A stretch of DNA of 64,000 bases from Elgaria multicarinata webbii (Eukaryota > Chordata > Lepidosauria > Squamata > Anguidae), in contig NC_086176.1 of NCBI RefSeq assembly GCF_023053635.1, positions 73,728,536 through 73,792,535 of the forward strand, written 5' to 3'. Of the stretch, positions 8,459 through 23,400 are shown one piece after another. Each line of letters starts with the position of its first letter. Positions within the stretch are counted from its first letter, which is position 1. The notes under the pieces were generated by a model. That model did no database searches. It saw nothing but the letters and a program-made list of their open reading frames with translations, and was not told the DNA's origin. The translations under genes and the position numbers were made by a program.

Positions 8459-11400
8459 GTGAGGGGCGCTCGGGATACCTTGTCGCTGCCCTGGCCCTCA
8501 AGCCCCGAAGGGGGCGACGGGGCGCCGCACTGGGCGGGTGGGGTAGCTGGACAGTGACCCATGGCGGATCACCCTACGAACGCCCAGAGGAATGAGGGGC
8601 GTGGAGGGGTCTGGACCGAGAAATGCACACGCTCAGGCTGAGACCGGGAGGCAGCGGATCTCGCCCCGCACCTGGCCGTGCTCTTGCGGGGAGCTGAGTA
8701 AGATCCTTTCGGTTCGGCTGAGGTGACCGATTCCCGTATACAAGTCTCATGTTTTCTCCTCCGCTCCCCTCCTTACACAGTCGCGCCATATGGTTAGTGC
8801 CTACTTATAGCCATACATTTAAAATAATAATAATAGTAATCCAAATTCTTGTTCCCCTCCTAATTTATTCCCTTCCGATCGCATAATAATAATAAAAAAG
8901 TTTTGTCGGGTTGAAAATGCCCTCTCCCCCCCCCCCCCCCGCCGCAGTTACCCTGTGCCTCACGCAGAGGGAGGAGGGTGGCGGTGGCTGAAGCCGATCA
9001 TTTTAAAATGGCATTTACACAAGAAAGTCATTTTTCTCGGTGCCGGTGCCAGCTAGTTCCTCTGGAGCTGGCCGTGACCGGAGCAAGCCGTTCCCAGATG
9101 AGGCAGATTCTGCTGAGCTGTCATTTATTTATGGGCTTAGTTCTTCTCCCTGCTGATTTCTCTCTCCCTCCCTCCCCTGCGTTGTGTGGAGTAGAGAGAG
9201 GAGTGGATTGTGTGTGTGTTTTAGGCCCAACTTCTCAGGCTTTTGTTTTTCCTGAAAGTGTGAGGTGACTGAGTGACAATGGCAACTATGACAGATTTAT
9301 TGCTCGTCTTTATAAAGTTGTCAGGAAAACGGTTTTTCACACACACACCGAACTTTATTCCCATATAGTCGCATCCCTTTCTTTTCTCTTCCCCCTTTCT
9401 CCATTCCAACCAGCTGCCCTGTGAGAAAGTGACCATAGCAGCTGTGCAGTTTTTCAACACATCAATTAAACACAATGTTAATTTTGAAAATTTTTAAATA
9501 TCTGAGCTTTTTAAAAAAAAAATCTTGGAAGTATATTCGGATCATATATGAATGCTTTTGTTGCAGCGAGGTGTTGCCCCTAAAAGTGTAATACAGAGGG
9601 GAAAGTTTTAAAATCTTAGGGGAATAGGTCAGCAAAGATAAAATGTCTGGATCGGGCTTCTTTTCCAAAAGTAGGGGACAGGAGGATTGCTGGTCTTTTC
9701 AATTATCCATACTGTAGCTTTCCAGTGGAAACTTGAGCCTTCCCCTGTGTTTGTTCAGGGCAGTTAAAAGTGGCCGTGTGCTGTTCTGTGCCCCAGCAAG
9801 GAGGATTAAGCTCTAATTAGCTGGTGTCTTAACATGGAATTTCAAATTAAATGCTGCTTCTCTTTTTACCTAAGCTCCTTTTTGTTACTGTGGTGTGTTT
9901 CTGTGACTATTGAAAGAAATCTTGAGTGATTTGTTGTTTGAGTGCGGAGATCCCCGGAAGAAGAAAAGGTGCTGATCAAGCTTTCTTGTCTTTTTAAATA
10001 TTGCATGTGTTTTATAGTGCCAACAGGCGTTTCTCCAAAAGGCTTCCCTTGAAACCGTTCTAGGAGCAATAGATAAGCCGGGAATATACTAAAATCAGAC
10101 AGAATTTAAATAACAGGTTCTTGACAGACAGTAGACGCTCTTCTCAGAGTCTCAGTGTTGCTTTCCCTCTTCTATTCTGTATGCAGAAAGATGACTCAGA
10201 CATAGTTTTCCCAGAATTGACCTCCAAATTGTGCCTTTTCCTATGACTAATGGTTGTTTTTCATAATAAGTGGGTGAATCTAAAATAGAGGAAAAACTAG
10301 TAAACCTTCAGTGAGCTTGCCTCTTCTGTCCTAGTATTCCTGGTCCAACTTTTTTCCCTCTGTCCCCTTAGCCATTCTGGGTTTTGTACTGCATAATTAT
10401 GTAGTACATCAGCTCTTTTCCTTGTTAAACCTGAGTGGAAATCATTATTTCTGCCAAACGATCCTTAGAAGTCAACTTCGAATTGCAGCTTTCCATTGCA
10501 TGTTGAAGAACTGAAAGTGCAGTTATTACTATGGGATGGCTACTATAAGTCTTGTTTTCTGGGATGGGACACTTTCAGAGTTTGTTGATTGCTGCTTTTA
10601 AACATAGATTATTCCTTGTGTCCACCCTTCTTCCACCTTTTTTATAATTAACGGGTTTGAAATCGAATCAAGCAGTGTGCAATTGGATATAAGTTTCCCC
10701 CCTCATACTCCTTTGCTTTTAAACATGACTTAATTTTCGAGCCATATTTAAATAAGAGAGTTGGTTTCTAAAAATTATTGACTGAATATTGCCAAGGGAT
10801 TTTTGCTTTTGCTTTTTCATACTTCAGCTAGGTTAAATGAAATGAACTTATGCCAGTTCTTTAATGTTAACATTATGGCTTACCTACAATTTCAAAGCTC
10901 TTTTCTTCTCCTGACTTGAAACTGTAAATTCAGTTGATATTTAGAAGTTTAAAAATCTAATCATATGTCAGTAGTATTGCCTATTTTGTAGGCTTAAAAA
11001 TGGCAGAGGCATTTGTTTAGGTTGAAAATGCTTGTATTTAAATTTCCATAAAGCCTTTAAAGTTTAAATAATGTAGATATCCTGCCTTATGATATAGGAA
11101 GGAACCTGCCTGGGAGTGTTGTGGGGTGGGGGGGCTGTTGTTAGACAAAATCTATTTCATATGAAATGTAAATTCTACATAAAACTATAGAATTAAACTT
11201 AAAATTAAGCATTATTCTGGAGTCTCTTATGTGAATGGAGTTTAGTATTTGTAATATGTTATCTAACCTGAAAGCAGTGGCACTGTTGCATGTTACAACA
11301 TGACTACTTAAAGTTTGCGCTGACCTCAGCTAGACTGCTTTTGAAGGTAAATGGATCTCAGGAAGATAATTGTATTTGCATAATAAAACTAAAAATGATT

Positions 11401-14400
11401 GACTTAAAAACAAACAAACATTTAATTGCAAGGATGATTTAGAATTTAAAATGTCGCAAACTACACTACGGTTGCAATCCTGAGTGAAAATAATTAAGGT
11501 TATGCTGTAAAATATTTACTTCTAATTGAGATAATATCTTTCTTAACTAGATGAAAAACCTGAAATGCCCATTCTAGCTACTTCATTGTCTCATAAGACG
11601 ATATTGCTATGTTCTTGTATGCAGAGTAAGTTCTGCAAGATGCAACATATTAAAAACTTGTGTGGGAAATTTGGATAGATACTTACATAATTATAAAGCA
11701 GCTATCAAAAGTGACAATGATGTGAGGAAATGTCAGTTTTGGCACTCTTAAATGATCATGTCTGTTTGGAAAATGTTGAATGTTTAAAATTCTGCATTCA
11801 TAATCGGCATCAGTTTTTCCAAAGGCTATATTCCTAAATCAATAGCAAAGTATCTCCAATAGTTCAAGAATTGAAGACACAGGAGAAATTAATACCCATG
11901 ATTAATTTCTCTATGTGTTAGGAATAAAAAAATTAGAATACCCTTCTGGCTAGACATGCATGAATAGCTTTCTTCAAAATAAATAAATGAAGAAAAGAGT
12001 TAAGAAATTATAAGCACAATAGAGTTTTACATAACATCATTGGCTGGTATAGTTGGAGGTTAAGTAGTTTTAGTACCTATGAGCTATAGTTAGAATATGG
12101 TATAGGGTATATTTACAGAGATTTGAGATGTTGACAGCAAGGATAACCTTCAGTATACTTAATCAGTTTTGTGTAAACAATTTAAGAAATGGTATCCTTC
12201 AAATGCTTATAATCTCATGCGAGTTCAAAGCATTTGCACTCACATAAGATCATTTATAGATTTATAGATACTTATTTATTTATTTTTATTACAGCACTTT
12301 TATCCCACACTTTAGCCAAAAGGGCTCTCAAGGCGGCTTACAAAAATATTTCTTAAGACAGTCCCTGCCCACAGGCTTACAATCTAAAAAAAATGACACA
12401 AAAGGGAAGGGGAGTGACTAAAAGTTTAGTCAAAACATTTTAACTAAGCTGAAATGCCACATGGGCAGTAAAACAGATTATGATACAAATTTATCTTGTA
12501 CCTTTTATGTGGAACCATACTAGCAACCTGTCTGTTATTTGGCTTTAAGCTTTTCCTTCTCAAAATTATAGGAGAAATTGACTTTTTCTTTCATATGAAT
12601 AGAAAATTCAGGATTGTTTGTGGGTAGGCCACTTCTGTGGACCAAATTGCTTCCTGCTTCTGATCTATGATCAGACCTTGTTTATCTGCTTCCAGGCCAG
12701 CACTGATACTATTCTAAATACAATCATTCTCTTGAAGGTTGGCCTCGCAACTAATACTGCAGGAATCTGTAGAGTGTCAAGGCCGGGTTTTGATATGCCC
12801 ATAAATAACCAGCAGAAACTTGGGGGTCAGGGCAAGTGTTCATAGTTTTTCTTCAGTTTTCTGAACTAGTCTCTTTTACCTATTACTATAACATGTTCAG
12901 AAATGTAATACCTTAACACTGGTATCCTTCTTGGCCATCTTGTTGAGCTGATCCTGGGGGACATGGACTATGACTCCGGTTCTTCCTGTAGGTTTGGTTT
13001 CAAAAGGTGGTGCTGGGGGACTTCAGGTTCATCTTGTGGCCTTTGGCATATGCAGTGCACCAAAGTTCTTTTTTGTCCTCTGTGCTGTTTAAGATCTCTA
13101 TGAAAACGCTGAAGAAGACATTCAGAGATTTGGACTACAGTGTCATCAGTGTGTGGATGATACTCAGCTGTACTGTCTTTTACATCTGTAAGCCACAGGA
13201 AGGCTTTGGAGCACTTGAACAAGTGTCTGGAGGCGATTTTGAGATTAATGTGAACAAGCTGATAATTCAGACAAGTTGGAGGTATTCTGGGTGAAGAAGT
13301 TGATCAGTCTGGATGAAGGTGTATGACCAGCCTTGGTTAGGATTGTACTTCCCCTGAAGGACGATGATGCATCTTGGGGTTTTTACTAGATTTGGCGGCA
13401 CTATCTGTTGAGGTTCATGTGACATCTGTGGCTGTCAACCTATGTAGACAGATTGGACCTTGCCTCTGTTATGTCCAGACAACGCTACCGGTGCTCAATT
13501 TGAGGCTATCTTTGAACATGTTTGGAAAATTTAACTGGTGCAGAGCATGGTCACCAAGGTGTTGGTAGGGGCCAAGAGGTCAAAACATGTGACACTAATA
13601 AAATGATCGAGCTGTTCTTAAAGTGTTTTACTATTTATTTGAATCTGTCCTGTTTTATTGCTATTTGAGTGAACTAGCATATGTTTTTTAAAAGAACTTA
13701 TGTTGCTATCTTATAATACCTGGATTTTCCTGCTTCTAATGTATTTTATGTTTCACAATTACTTAAGCCTTGTAAGGGCTCTGCCCCCAAAGCCGCTTTA
13801 TAAAAAATAAAAGGCTGATGAGCTTCTAATTTTGATATCCAGTCATCCTGGTTCTAACATGAAATCTGGGCAACCTGATGCTGATATTCACACAGTCATG
13901 TAGATGCTTTGAGATCAGACAACTGGTGTGTTAGTACCTAAACCCCACATCTGATATTTCTTAACATTAATCCTTTTAAAGGCCGGAGTGGGCTGCAGCC
14001 AGAGGTTGCAGAGCACCCTCTTCCTTTTGGAAGTCCAAGGAAACAATGTACCACAAGGGTGGGGAATATGTTTGGGGTGGGGTGGGGTGACCAAAAGTCC
14101 CCCCCCCATGGCCATTTGTGGACCAGATGACGTCAGGGACTGTGACCACACCATTGATGTCAGGGGCACTGCATCCTGCCCACTTGGGGATTGGTGCGCT
14201 GTGCATGGGGTTTCCCCAGCTCGGAAAAGCTCACTGACAGTGAAGCTACTGAAATTGAGGCAGTGGGGTTGGTGCTGCTTCACCTGTGCTATGCCATCTC
14301 CAATGGGGATGGCACAGCATAAGCAAACCTGCCCTGCCCCAGATGGTGGCTGGAGTGCTTCAGCTGCCGACTCAGCTGAAGAATGCTTTGCTTGCACCAT

Positions 14401-17400
14401 ATACAACCCAATGAGGAAAAGTGCAGTACTGTTAAGCTGGGGACACTGCTGCTTCACCTATGCTGTGTGCCCCCGATGGAGGGAGGTGCAGTGAAGTTGA
14501 TACTGCCCAGCCCTAGCTGGTGGCTGGAACACTCCAGCGACTGTCTCAGGTGAGGAATGCTTTGCCTGTGCTGCATCCATCCCAGTGGAGGAAAGCATAA
14601 TGCTGGCTAAGCCAGGGATGCTTTGCTACGTCTCCCAAGCTGCATCCTCCCCAATGGGGGAAGACACAGCATAGGCAAAGCCTTCAACCCAGGCAGCTGC
14701 TCAGCTGGGGGATACCTTGCTCGTGCTGTTTCCTCCCCAGTGGGATGTGTGAAGCCACAATACAAGCAAAGCCATCCCAACCCAGGTGGCAACTGGCATG
14801 CTCATCCCAGCATTGGCCAAGCCCCAGCTACCTGCATCCTCTGTGATCAGAGATAACAGCAAGGATTCCTATAGGGGATGGGGCTTAGAGGCCAAGCCTT
14901 GCCCCTGGATAAATCCAAGGAGACGCCACGGCCCGGATGGAGAATTTCTGTGAGCCACGTTAGGCCACATGTTTATTGACACTTTCTAAGAACTTTACAA
15001 GGCTAGTGACAGACCGGACAGATCTTTGTGGAAGCCATGTTTATTTTTTAAAGTCCTATATGCTTGATAATCTTTTATCTTTAATAACATTTCCCCTTCA
15101 TTTACCTAGAACAGATCGCAATTTTATTGACCTGTAACTTCCTGAATCCCTTTTTAAACATTTTCATTACATTGGCCATTCTCCAGTCCTCTGGTACAGA
15201 GGTTGATCTTAGAGGCATGTTAGATATTTTCATTGCGAGATCAGCCATTTCGCATTTGAGTTAAGAACTCTAGGATGGATACCATTTTGACCCAGTGATT
15301 TGTTAGCTTTCTATTTGTCATTAAGATTGGGAACTTCCATCTCTTGTCACCGCTATTTACCTCAGCTCTTCAGACTTCCTTCCTGAAAATATCAGTTCAG
15401 GAACTGAAGCTGTCATACGTATTCTACAATGAAGACAAATGAAAAGACTTAGTTCAGCTTCTCTGTCATCTCCTTATTCTTTATTAGTGCTCCTTTAACT
15501 GTGTTATCATCCAACAGTCCAGCTGCCTCCCTAGCTGGTTTTCTGCTTATGTAGTTAAATAATTCTTTATTGTTGGCCTTGATGTTATTAGTGATATGCT
15601 CCTCAAAATAGTTCTTTGCATCTATTATTGTCTGCTTGCATTTCCTTTCTGTAACTTTGTGTTTCTTTTTGTTCTCATTTGGGCAAGAAGTCCTTTTAAG
15701 TGAACAAACTTTGGACTCATCAGCTCAACTCCTCTGGGACAGCCACAAGGAGGACATTGGAAGCTTTTGCTTCCATTTTTGAGAAACTGCTGTTTAGTGT
15801 TATGTTCATGTGGTTTGTGTTAACTAGGGATGGGCAAATCAATATATTTCCAGTTCATGACATTTTCATATGTATTTAATCATAAATCCATTCCATAACA
15901 TTTCTGTATCACTCTGCAAATTAAAATGCAACACACACCAACAATCATTCTTATTTTTGTTTGCAATTTTACCTAAAATCAGCATTTTTGTATGCAACTT
16001 TCCCTGATACTTGCATTTTGAATGCAATGTTTGAGCCAAGAATTTTATCGTGAAATTCAGAGAAGTACACCGTCCAAAGGGTGACTGTGTCCCAATACAC
16101 ATATTAGTCTGGGAAGCGCAAACTAAGATTGATTCTTTTAAAAAAGTTAACCACAAACAAAATACTTGCCCATTGCTATGGTTTACTGAAACAAGCCAAT
16201 GTCAAGCCATGGTTTATGAAGTTACCTTGTTCAATAAACCTTAGTTAAAAGATTAACTACAGTTTAGGCTTCAGACATAACACTAAACAGAGGTTAATCA
16301 AAAAGCAAAGTTTCCAGTGTCATCTTGTGGATGTGCCAGCCCAGAGCACATGATTCTGAGGCTCGTACAATGCTGGATAATGGTTTAGCATTATACCTGA
16401 AATCTATGTCCATGTCACAGTAGTGCATCTTACTTTAGTTAATTTCTAGAATGTGCTATTTGTGTGTGGGAAAATTCAACTTGTAACCTATGAGTTGGAG
16501 AGGGAAGAAATGCAAGTATGTACATAGAACTTGCCTTTTTTAATGTGACTATTCTATAGTTGATTTTTGTAGTGAACTGAATCACAAAAGTAGAACCTAA
16601 AATACTTGCACATGGACTCAAAAAGGAATATCAGAGCTGATAAATTAGTTTCGTGTAGGTTGTGAACCGCCCAGAGAGCTCCAGCTATTGGGCGGTATAG
16701 AAATGTAATAAATAAATAAATAAATTGTCAAAATCAAATCCAGATACATGTTTCTTTGTATTTATTACATTATATTAAAATTTGAGGCAGTAGTAAAATC
16801 TATTTATGCAAAACATCTTGCACAGTGCTTGGGCTGTAGAATGTAGAAATGCTTTGGTTCAATACTTCTGCTTTTTTATGGCCTGAATCTGAGTTTTGCA
16901 ACAGTGGAGGTGTGATTTACCTTGTACAAGGCACCAAATAAGATCTTTAACAATTAGTTAAGTGTCACTGTTTTGTGACTTTCAGCATTTAGTGCAAAGC
17001 ATGTTTTAGTATCCTTACAATAAAGCCATTCATTTTATTGGATTTGGATAATTTCCAAGGATTTCATTCACAGTCCTAGGTTTTTCTTGTACCAAAATAA
17101 ATTTAAATAGCAAACAGCTTCTTGTTTGTATATCTTAAATAAGTCTGCTAAAAACTAACAAACAATTTACTCCGTATTTTAAATGTTATTCATAGTCTGT
17201 ATTTTCTTCTCTGAATTAGTGGTAAGGGGTATGTATGTGTCCAACGCCTACTCTAGTAGGGCCTCTTTAAGTTAAGAATAAATCAGGTAAAATTCTACTT
17301 CACTTTTTGTAGCATCTGATTCTTTTCCTGTTAAGCCAACTTAATTAATTCCATTTCTTATATGTGAGTTTCAGAAATCAGGCTCAATATGTATTAGATG

Positions 17401-20400
17401 TGTTGTTTTTAGGGTTTTTTTTAAACAATACTTAACCAACATACCTCTAGATGAGCAAAATATATTAAAGAATTGTTGAAGTAGTTCTGATTCTGATTTT
17501 TTAATGAAATCTTACTACTGTTGTTGTTTTAATTTAGAATCTGATTCTTTCTCGGCCTTCTATACAATTTCAAGGACTCCAAGGGGTGAGTATTTACCTT
17601 TTAAAAATAGCTATCTAGTTAGCAAAAGCAGGTGATGCCTTGCTTAATACCATTTATATTATTTTATGTAGTGAGCAGCCGTGTGTGTATACCATGCATT
17701 TCAATCCACTTTCTCCATTTTCACTCACTTGTTGAGATCAGTAAATAAATATATGAGGCAATATTTTCTCCATGCTGGTACTGCAGGTATAGTATGTCCG
17801 CCTTTAGCAAGGCTGCAAACTTTTAGTTTCGAGAGGGCTGTGAACATCTTGTTTATGTTGTTGCTGCTGTTTTACTGCCTTAGTAATTTTAACTGACTCT
17901 GAGTATAATTTTATTGATTATTTGTAAGCTGCTTTGAAAACCTTGGGACAGAACCACATTAGAAATCCTAAAATAAATGCACCCAAGTTTCTGGAGGTTT
18001 TGCATGGTCATTGTTTGTTCTTGTTTTGCTGAGAAATCCTATTTTGTGGAATCTGTTGATTTTCCCAGTGCCATCAGAGCTTGCACTGAACAGAAGTAAT
18101 ATATTTTAATATGAGATAACTATGCCCTTGATACTCATAAAGGCACTCTCAGACATCAACATTCGGCTATAGCAGGGATTGGCCAGAGGGTCCAACGAAG
18201 GCCAGTGTGGTACTTGGCAGAGAATAATCTTTCGATTAGGAAGCCTAAGACACTTCCTTAAACTATAGGAAAAAATGTAGTTCTCTTGCTTTGAAAATGA
18301 GCAAAAATTGTTTTGTGTTGCCAACCCCCAGCTTTTTTCTTTTCTGATATGTAGTGCCCCTATAAAATGACTTTCTAGGTAATTAAAGGCTAGCACTCAC
18401 AGGTAAATTGCCATAAAACATAACATGTAGGCATGTTCAGAGAGAAAAGGTGAAGGTATGTATGTGTGTGTAATTTATATATGGAAAAAAGAAATTTGGC
18501 TTTCCCACTAATCTCTTCAATATAATGGATTCTCTTCAGCCTTTTTGGAAATCTAGAAAGATATACCTGGAAGAGAAGATGAATAGATGCATTCACTTAG
18601 TAGAATACAGAGGTATTGAATGTGATGCCAGTCATTGTTAGACTAAAAATGGGAGTCTTAAAACAAAAGCCAAAAAATGATGCTTTTGTAAGTGAGTTTG
18701 CTCTTAGTGATATTTATTGAACATAAGAGTTCAATTGTTTTTTAATGTATATTCCCAAGGCAAATGTGGGTCATGTCAGTCTTGGATGGAAAAAAAAAAA
18801 CACTTGGGAACCTTGAGCTTTGTGGATGAAAGGCAACAAATAAAGGTGTTGCCTGAACTTATATGGTCAGTGTTTTTAGTATTCCAAACCACCACTATTG
18901 CTCTAAAATTTAGAGTCTGTTTGTCTGCTTTGGATTAAGATGGCTGGACTTCTCTAGTTAAATCATTAGATGAAGGAAATCTAAATTAAATATGAAGATA
19001 AGATGTGGGGAGGATTTAATGAGCAAGCTTGTTAAAGTTACTTCAGTGTAATATAAGTTCTAGCCTGAGATGTGACTTCTTCAGATCAAATGGCCTCCTC
19101 TGATCTCTGGAGCTGGCTGCTATGATTGGAATAATATGGGTTATAATTTAAAACCTACTACAGGGGGGTCAAGTGTTACAACACTAGCTGCTTTGTGTGG
19201 TTACTTATAATAGTAATGGACACTGAGAAATAAAGATAATATAGAATAGTTTTCCATATTGTAATCCCCAGAAGTTCTGCACAAAACCCTGTGAACTTTA
19301 TGAATATACATTGCAAATAATAAATGAAGCAGCTGCCATCTGGCTTTTTTGTTAGCCACTTGTTCCAGCACATTTGGAAAGTATTTTCCTTCGTTGTTCC
19401 TGTCTATTTTTATTTTTGCAATGAGCCTGAAGTAGTGGGCATGTACTTTATGTCTCAATGCCTCCTAGTTACTGTTTAACCACAACTGCACATTGGTCAG
19501 TCATCTGAACTGAGCAGGCCACATTACCTATGTGTCTTCCTCAGAACTGACAGATTTACTGATAATCTGTTTACAAAGATGATGCCAACTGCTATTTTAT
19601 TGCCTAATCATCAATGTTTTATTAGTTTAAAGACCAGTAAAGTTTGATCTACTGATAGTCTTAAATTTCAATGCCTTGCTTTTTGCAGATTCTCAAGTCA
19701 AATGACAATCATCTTGTTCTTGCTCAGTGACCTGTCAAGGACTGGATTGCCCTGTAGATACCCAAATATCAGAAGTCTTAAGCACTACTGTAATCTGAGA
19801 TGTGTGAATTTTCCTATAATGTGCTGACTAGCAAACTATTTTAGTTTTGCTGTCACTTCAACCCCAGTCATCTAGTGTATTGTGCCTAGTAGAAAAGTAA
19901 GGGGTGATGCCTTTCTGTTTACAAAGGATGTACCTCTGAAAATTTCTTTACTGACCTGAAACTGTCTTATACTGTGTCAGACCATTGATCCATCTAGCTC
20001 CATTTTGTCAACATTGGCTGGCAGCAGCCCTCCAGGGTTTCACACAGGAGTTTTTCTAGCACTACCTGGAGATGTCATCAATTGAAACTGGGACCTTCTG
20101 CATGCAAAGCATGAGTTCTGCCTGGAGCTGTGGCTCTTCCCATTGAGGGGGGCTGCTGACACTCTGGAGAGGATTAGGGAGGGTTACAGGTGGCTGCAGG
20201 GGAAATGAGGGGATGGGAAACTTTCCTTACATGAACAAAGTCATTGAGATTAAAGCTGTGGATATTAAAAGGGGAAAGCACCAATAATGCTACCTCAACC
20301 CATTAACAGCTTAGTTCTGCCACATCTCCTAAAATCTCATCCTATTTTTTTTTTTAAAAACTCATCCTATTTTTTTTTTTTAAAAGTGATGCCCGGTTCT

Positions 20401-23400
20401 GGACTTGAGTAAGTCACCAAGGGAAGGAGGGGGCACATGCATAGACCAGTTGTCTGCATCCTAGGTTCTTGGTGTCTGGGTGGTAATGTCTTGGAGTATG
20501 AAGAAATATAGGGACTGACAGTCTCTTCTATATGTTAGATCCAAAACAAGCTCATTTAGTTGCTGTCCATAGAAAATTCATAAACATACATTACACATTG
20601 ATCCTCCCTGAGTCTCAAAGTGGTGGCTGGCCAACTCATGAATGAATCTGATTTTCTTGACCTATTTCATTTGGAGTTCAGGCATGGTTTTTGGACAGAA
20701 ACTACCTTGTTCTTGTGGATGGTGTTTGAAGAGTGGGGGGTGTAGAACAACCTTGATTCTCTTGGACCTCTTGGTAGCTTTTGATACTTTTTGCTATGGT
20801 ATCCTTCGGGGTAGGCTAATCCAAGTTGAGTATTTGGAGGTCCTGCTTTGTTGTGATTCAGTTTTCATTTAGGCAGCTGATTGCAGAATTTGGTGCTCAA
20901 TCCTATGGCAGTTTTTCTTCAGGGTTACCCAGGGAGGGCCATGGGTCAGTGGGAGAGCACATGGTTTGTATGCGGAAGGTCCCAGGTTCCATTTCCAGCA
21001 TTTTTAGGGAGGACTGGAAAAATTCCTGCCTGAAAACTTGTAGGGCTGCTACCAGTGTCGACAATACTGTGCTAGATGGACCAATTTTCCAACTTAGTAT
21101 AAGGCAGCTTCCTATGTTCCTATGCTGATTAACATTTACATGAAACATTGGAAGAGGGACAAGGAACCTTTTGTTATTAACTAGGATCAAGCAATTTGAG
21201 AATACCTTGCCAGTGCTTTCAATCTGTTTCTGGGCCCAATTCAAATGCTGATTTTTATCTTTAAAGCCATTAACAGCATGGGGCTAGATTCCTGACAAAT
21301 AGTCATATCCTACATATACCTAGCTGAACTTTGGCATCCTCCTCAGAGGCCCTGTTCTCTGTGTTGTTTGTTGTTGTTTATTCGTTCAGTCGCTAAGGCA
21401 AGTGACTACCAGGAAGAGAGCCTTCCTGATGGTGGCACCCTGGTTATGGAATGCCTCCCACCCCCCACAAGAGACTAGGCTGGTGCTTCTTTCAGTAATT
21501 TTTGAGCCAGGTGAACACATTGTACTCTCACAGGCTGATGTTTAGAAGCCTCCCAGATCTTGTTCAATTCCTCAGTGCCCTAAATAGCAGATGTGCGGGA
21601 GTTCCAAGTTAAGCCTTTTTGCCTATTACCCAAAAGAAGGGAAACGACCAGAATTAACCTAGTGCCTTCCTTTCCTCTGCTTTTGCCTTGCATTGCACCC
21701 AGGGGTACAGGATTGTGTACAATCTTCCCACAAAGATGTGCTTAGGTACACAAGTCTGCTAGGTGTGGTTGTCTTCTATCTCATCGTGTTGGTACCTGTT
21801 GTACAGCATTCCCGTATGCGGAAGAAACGTGTATAGATCAGTTTGCTGGACATGGACAAGACCTTTGAAACAGATCCCTTTTAGTTAATATATTTAAACA
21901 TTTTCTAATGCTGTTTACCGGTTCTAAAATACTTCCTCTGTTACCATATGTTGTTGCACAATGGGGCCACGTGACAGAGCTTTTCCTCTTTTTGTATACA
22001 TTATCTATACTGCACAGCATAGTACTTCATAATCTCTGCTAGAATAAAGGTTTGGTGGCAAGCAGTGGAACAGCATAGCTGCATTATTCTGTCCCCATTA
22101 TGCCTTTGTACAAAAGCTATTCATAGAAGTTGCTAGGTCCTGAGTGATTTTGAAGCTAACTTTAGCAGCAAGTTTGCTTGTAAATCCACTTTTTAAATGT
22201 TTAAAACTCCTGGAATTTTTGCACTTGAAAGCAAGTATTGTTACTGGTGTATGAGCAATTCTCACTTCTCAGAAAGACAATAGTTCTTACCATTTATCTT
22301 ATCACTTAAATTTTAGCAACAGCTACTGAACAAGAGGGAAGAAGATGCAATTAAAAATTCTTGTCCCTTGACTTCTTCTCTTGGAGATACTTACCTACTT
22401 GGTCTATATTCCATAAAATACTATCTCAGTAGAATAAGTTTAAAAATGAAATTGTGCAGTTGACAATTATGCTAGTCAAGATTTGGACTTTAGTTATCTT
22501 AGATTAACAATTTTTTCAGGTTTTATAAATAAGAAAACCATTGCAACTATATTTTTTTACTTGAGTGGAAATACAGTAGGCTAAGTACAGAATGGAATCC
22601 TGGGTCCAAATGAAGTACTCTGGGCTTGTAGATAATATTGAGTGGCTAGCTGCCCATAACCTTGGAATGCCAGCTATTTCCCTTTGTTGAAAAAAGGGAG
22701 GGCAGGAAGTATGTTGCAAACACACACACACACATACACACACACATGGAAGAGCTGGGCTTTACGTTTAAAAGAATTCTGTAAAGATGCCGGGGCGGGG
22801 GTGGGGGCTACCATGCCTTTTTTGATACCTCAAGAGCCCCAGAGAATGGAGTACAGCAAGAAATGTTTAAATTAGTTAAAGTTTGTTCTACGCCTAACCA
22901 GAAAAAAGGAAGTCAAATCATGAATTCTGCGGCATCTTGAAATGCAAAAATGATTTAGCTAGTGTCTTTGCATCCAAAAAGACAATTCGTTGAATTTAAA
23001 TATTAAGAGAGGGGCTTCAAGTCCAGACACTCAGTGGGTGTCTCTTTGGCAAAGTTGTCATCTCTCCATTTCAGTTCCATCTGTTGCATGGAATATTAAT
23101 CCTACATTGGAAGTTTGATGTGATTATGGAAAAATACCATCTTGATCAATAATAATACTAATATTATGAGCAATCATATGTGAACCTTGTTTTAATTGCT
23201 TTTTCAGCTTGTCAAGATTCCTAAAACTGATCTCCCAAATGAAGTGCATACCTTTAATTTCTATTTGTCAAATGTTGGCAAAGATAATCCTCAGGGAAGC
23301 TTTGACTGCGTCCAGCAAACTGTTTCAAGGTATTTTTATTATTATTTTCAAAGGGAAACTAAAATAGTTGGGGGCGGGTATTGTTACTATGATCTTAAGA

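Larger units (their letters stand above)
7950..8560 (+). promoter_or_regulatory. ELL2 CpG island promoter with CRE and CCAAT box
   Basis: This is the only strongly GC- and CpG-rich block next to the gene. It has a perfect palindromic CRE, TGACGTCA, at 7964-7971, GC boxes (CCCCGCCCC near 7980; GGGGGCGGAG near 8072) and a CCAAT box at 8047-8051. No TATA box was seen, so initiation is probably dispersed. The exact start site cannot be fixed from the sequence. CREB/ATF control is inferred from the site alone. Confidence 0.75.

Noticed and set aside
13915-14494. Open frames of 168-180 codons on both strands
   Set aside because: They overlap, lie in a GC-rich tandem repeat inside intron 1, have no family motif, and arise from low stop-codon density.
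22684-22760. Coding frames of repeated His/Thr or Cys/Val
   Set aside because: They are translations of CA/TG microsatellites (also at 4493, 47529-47790 and 60405).
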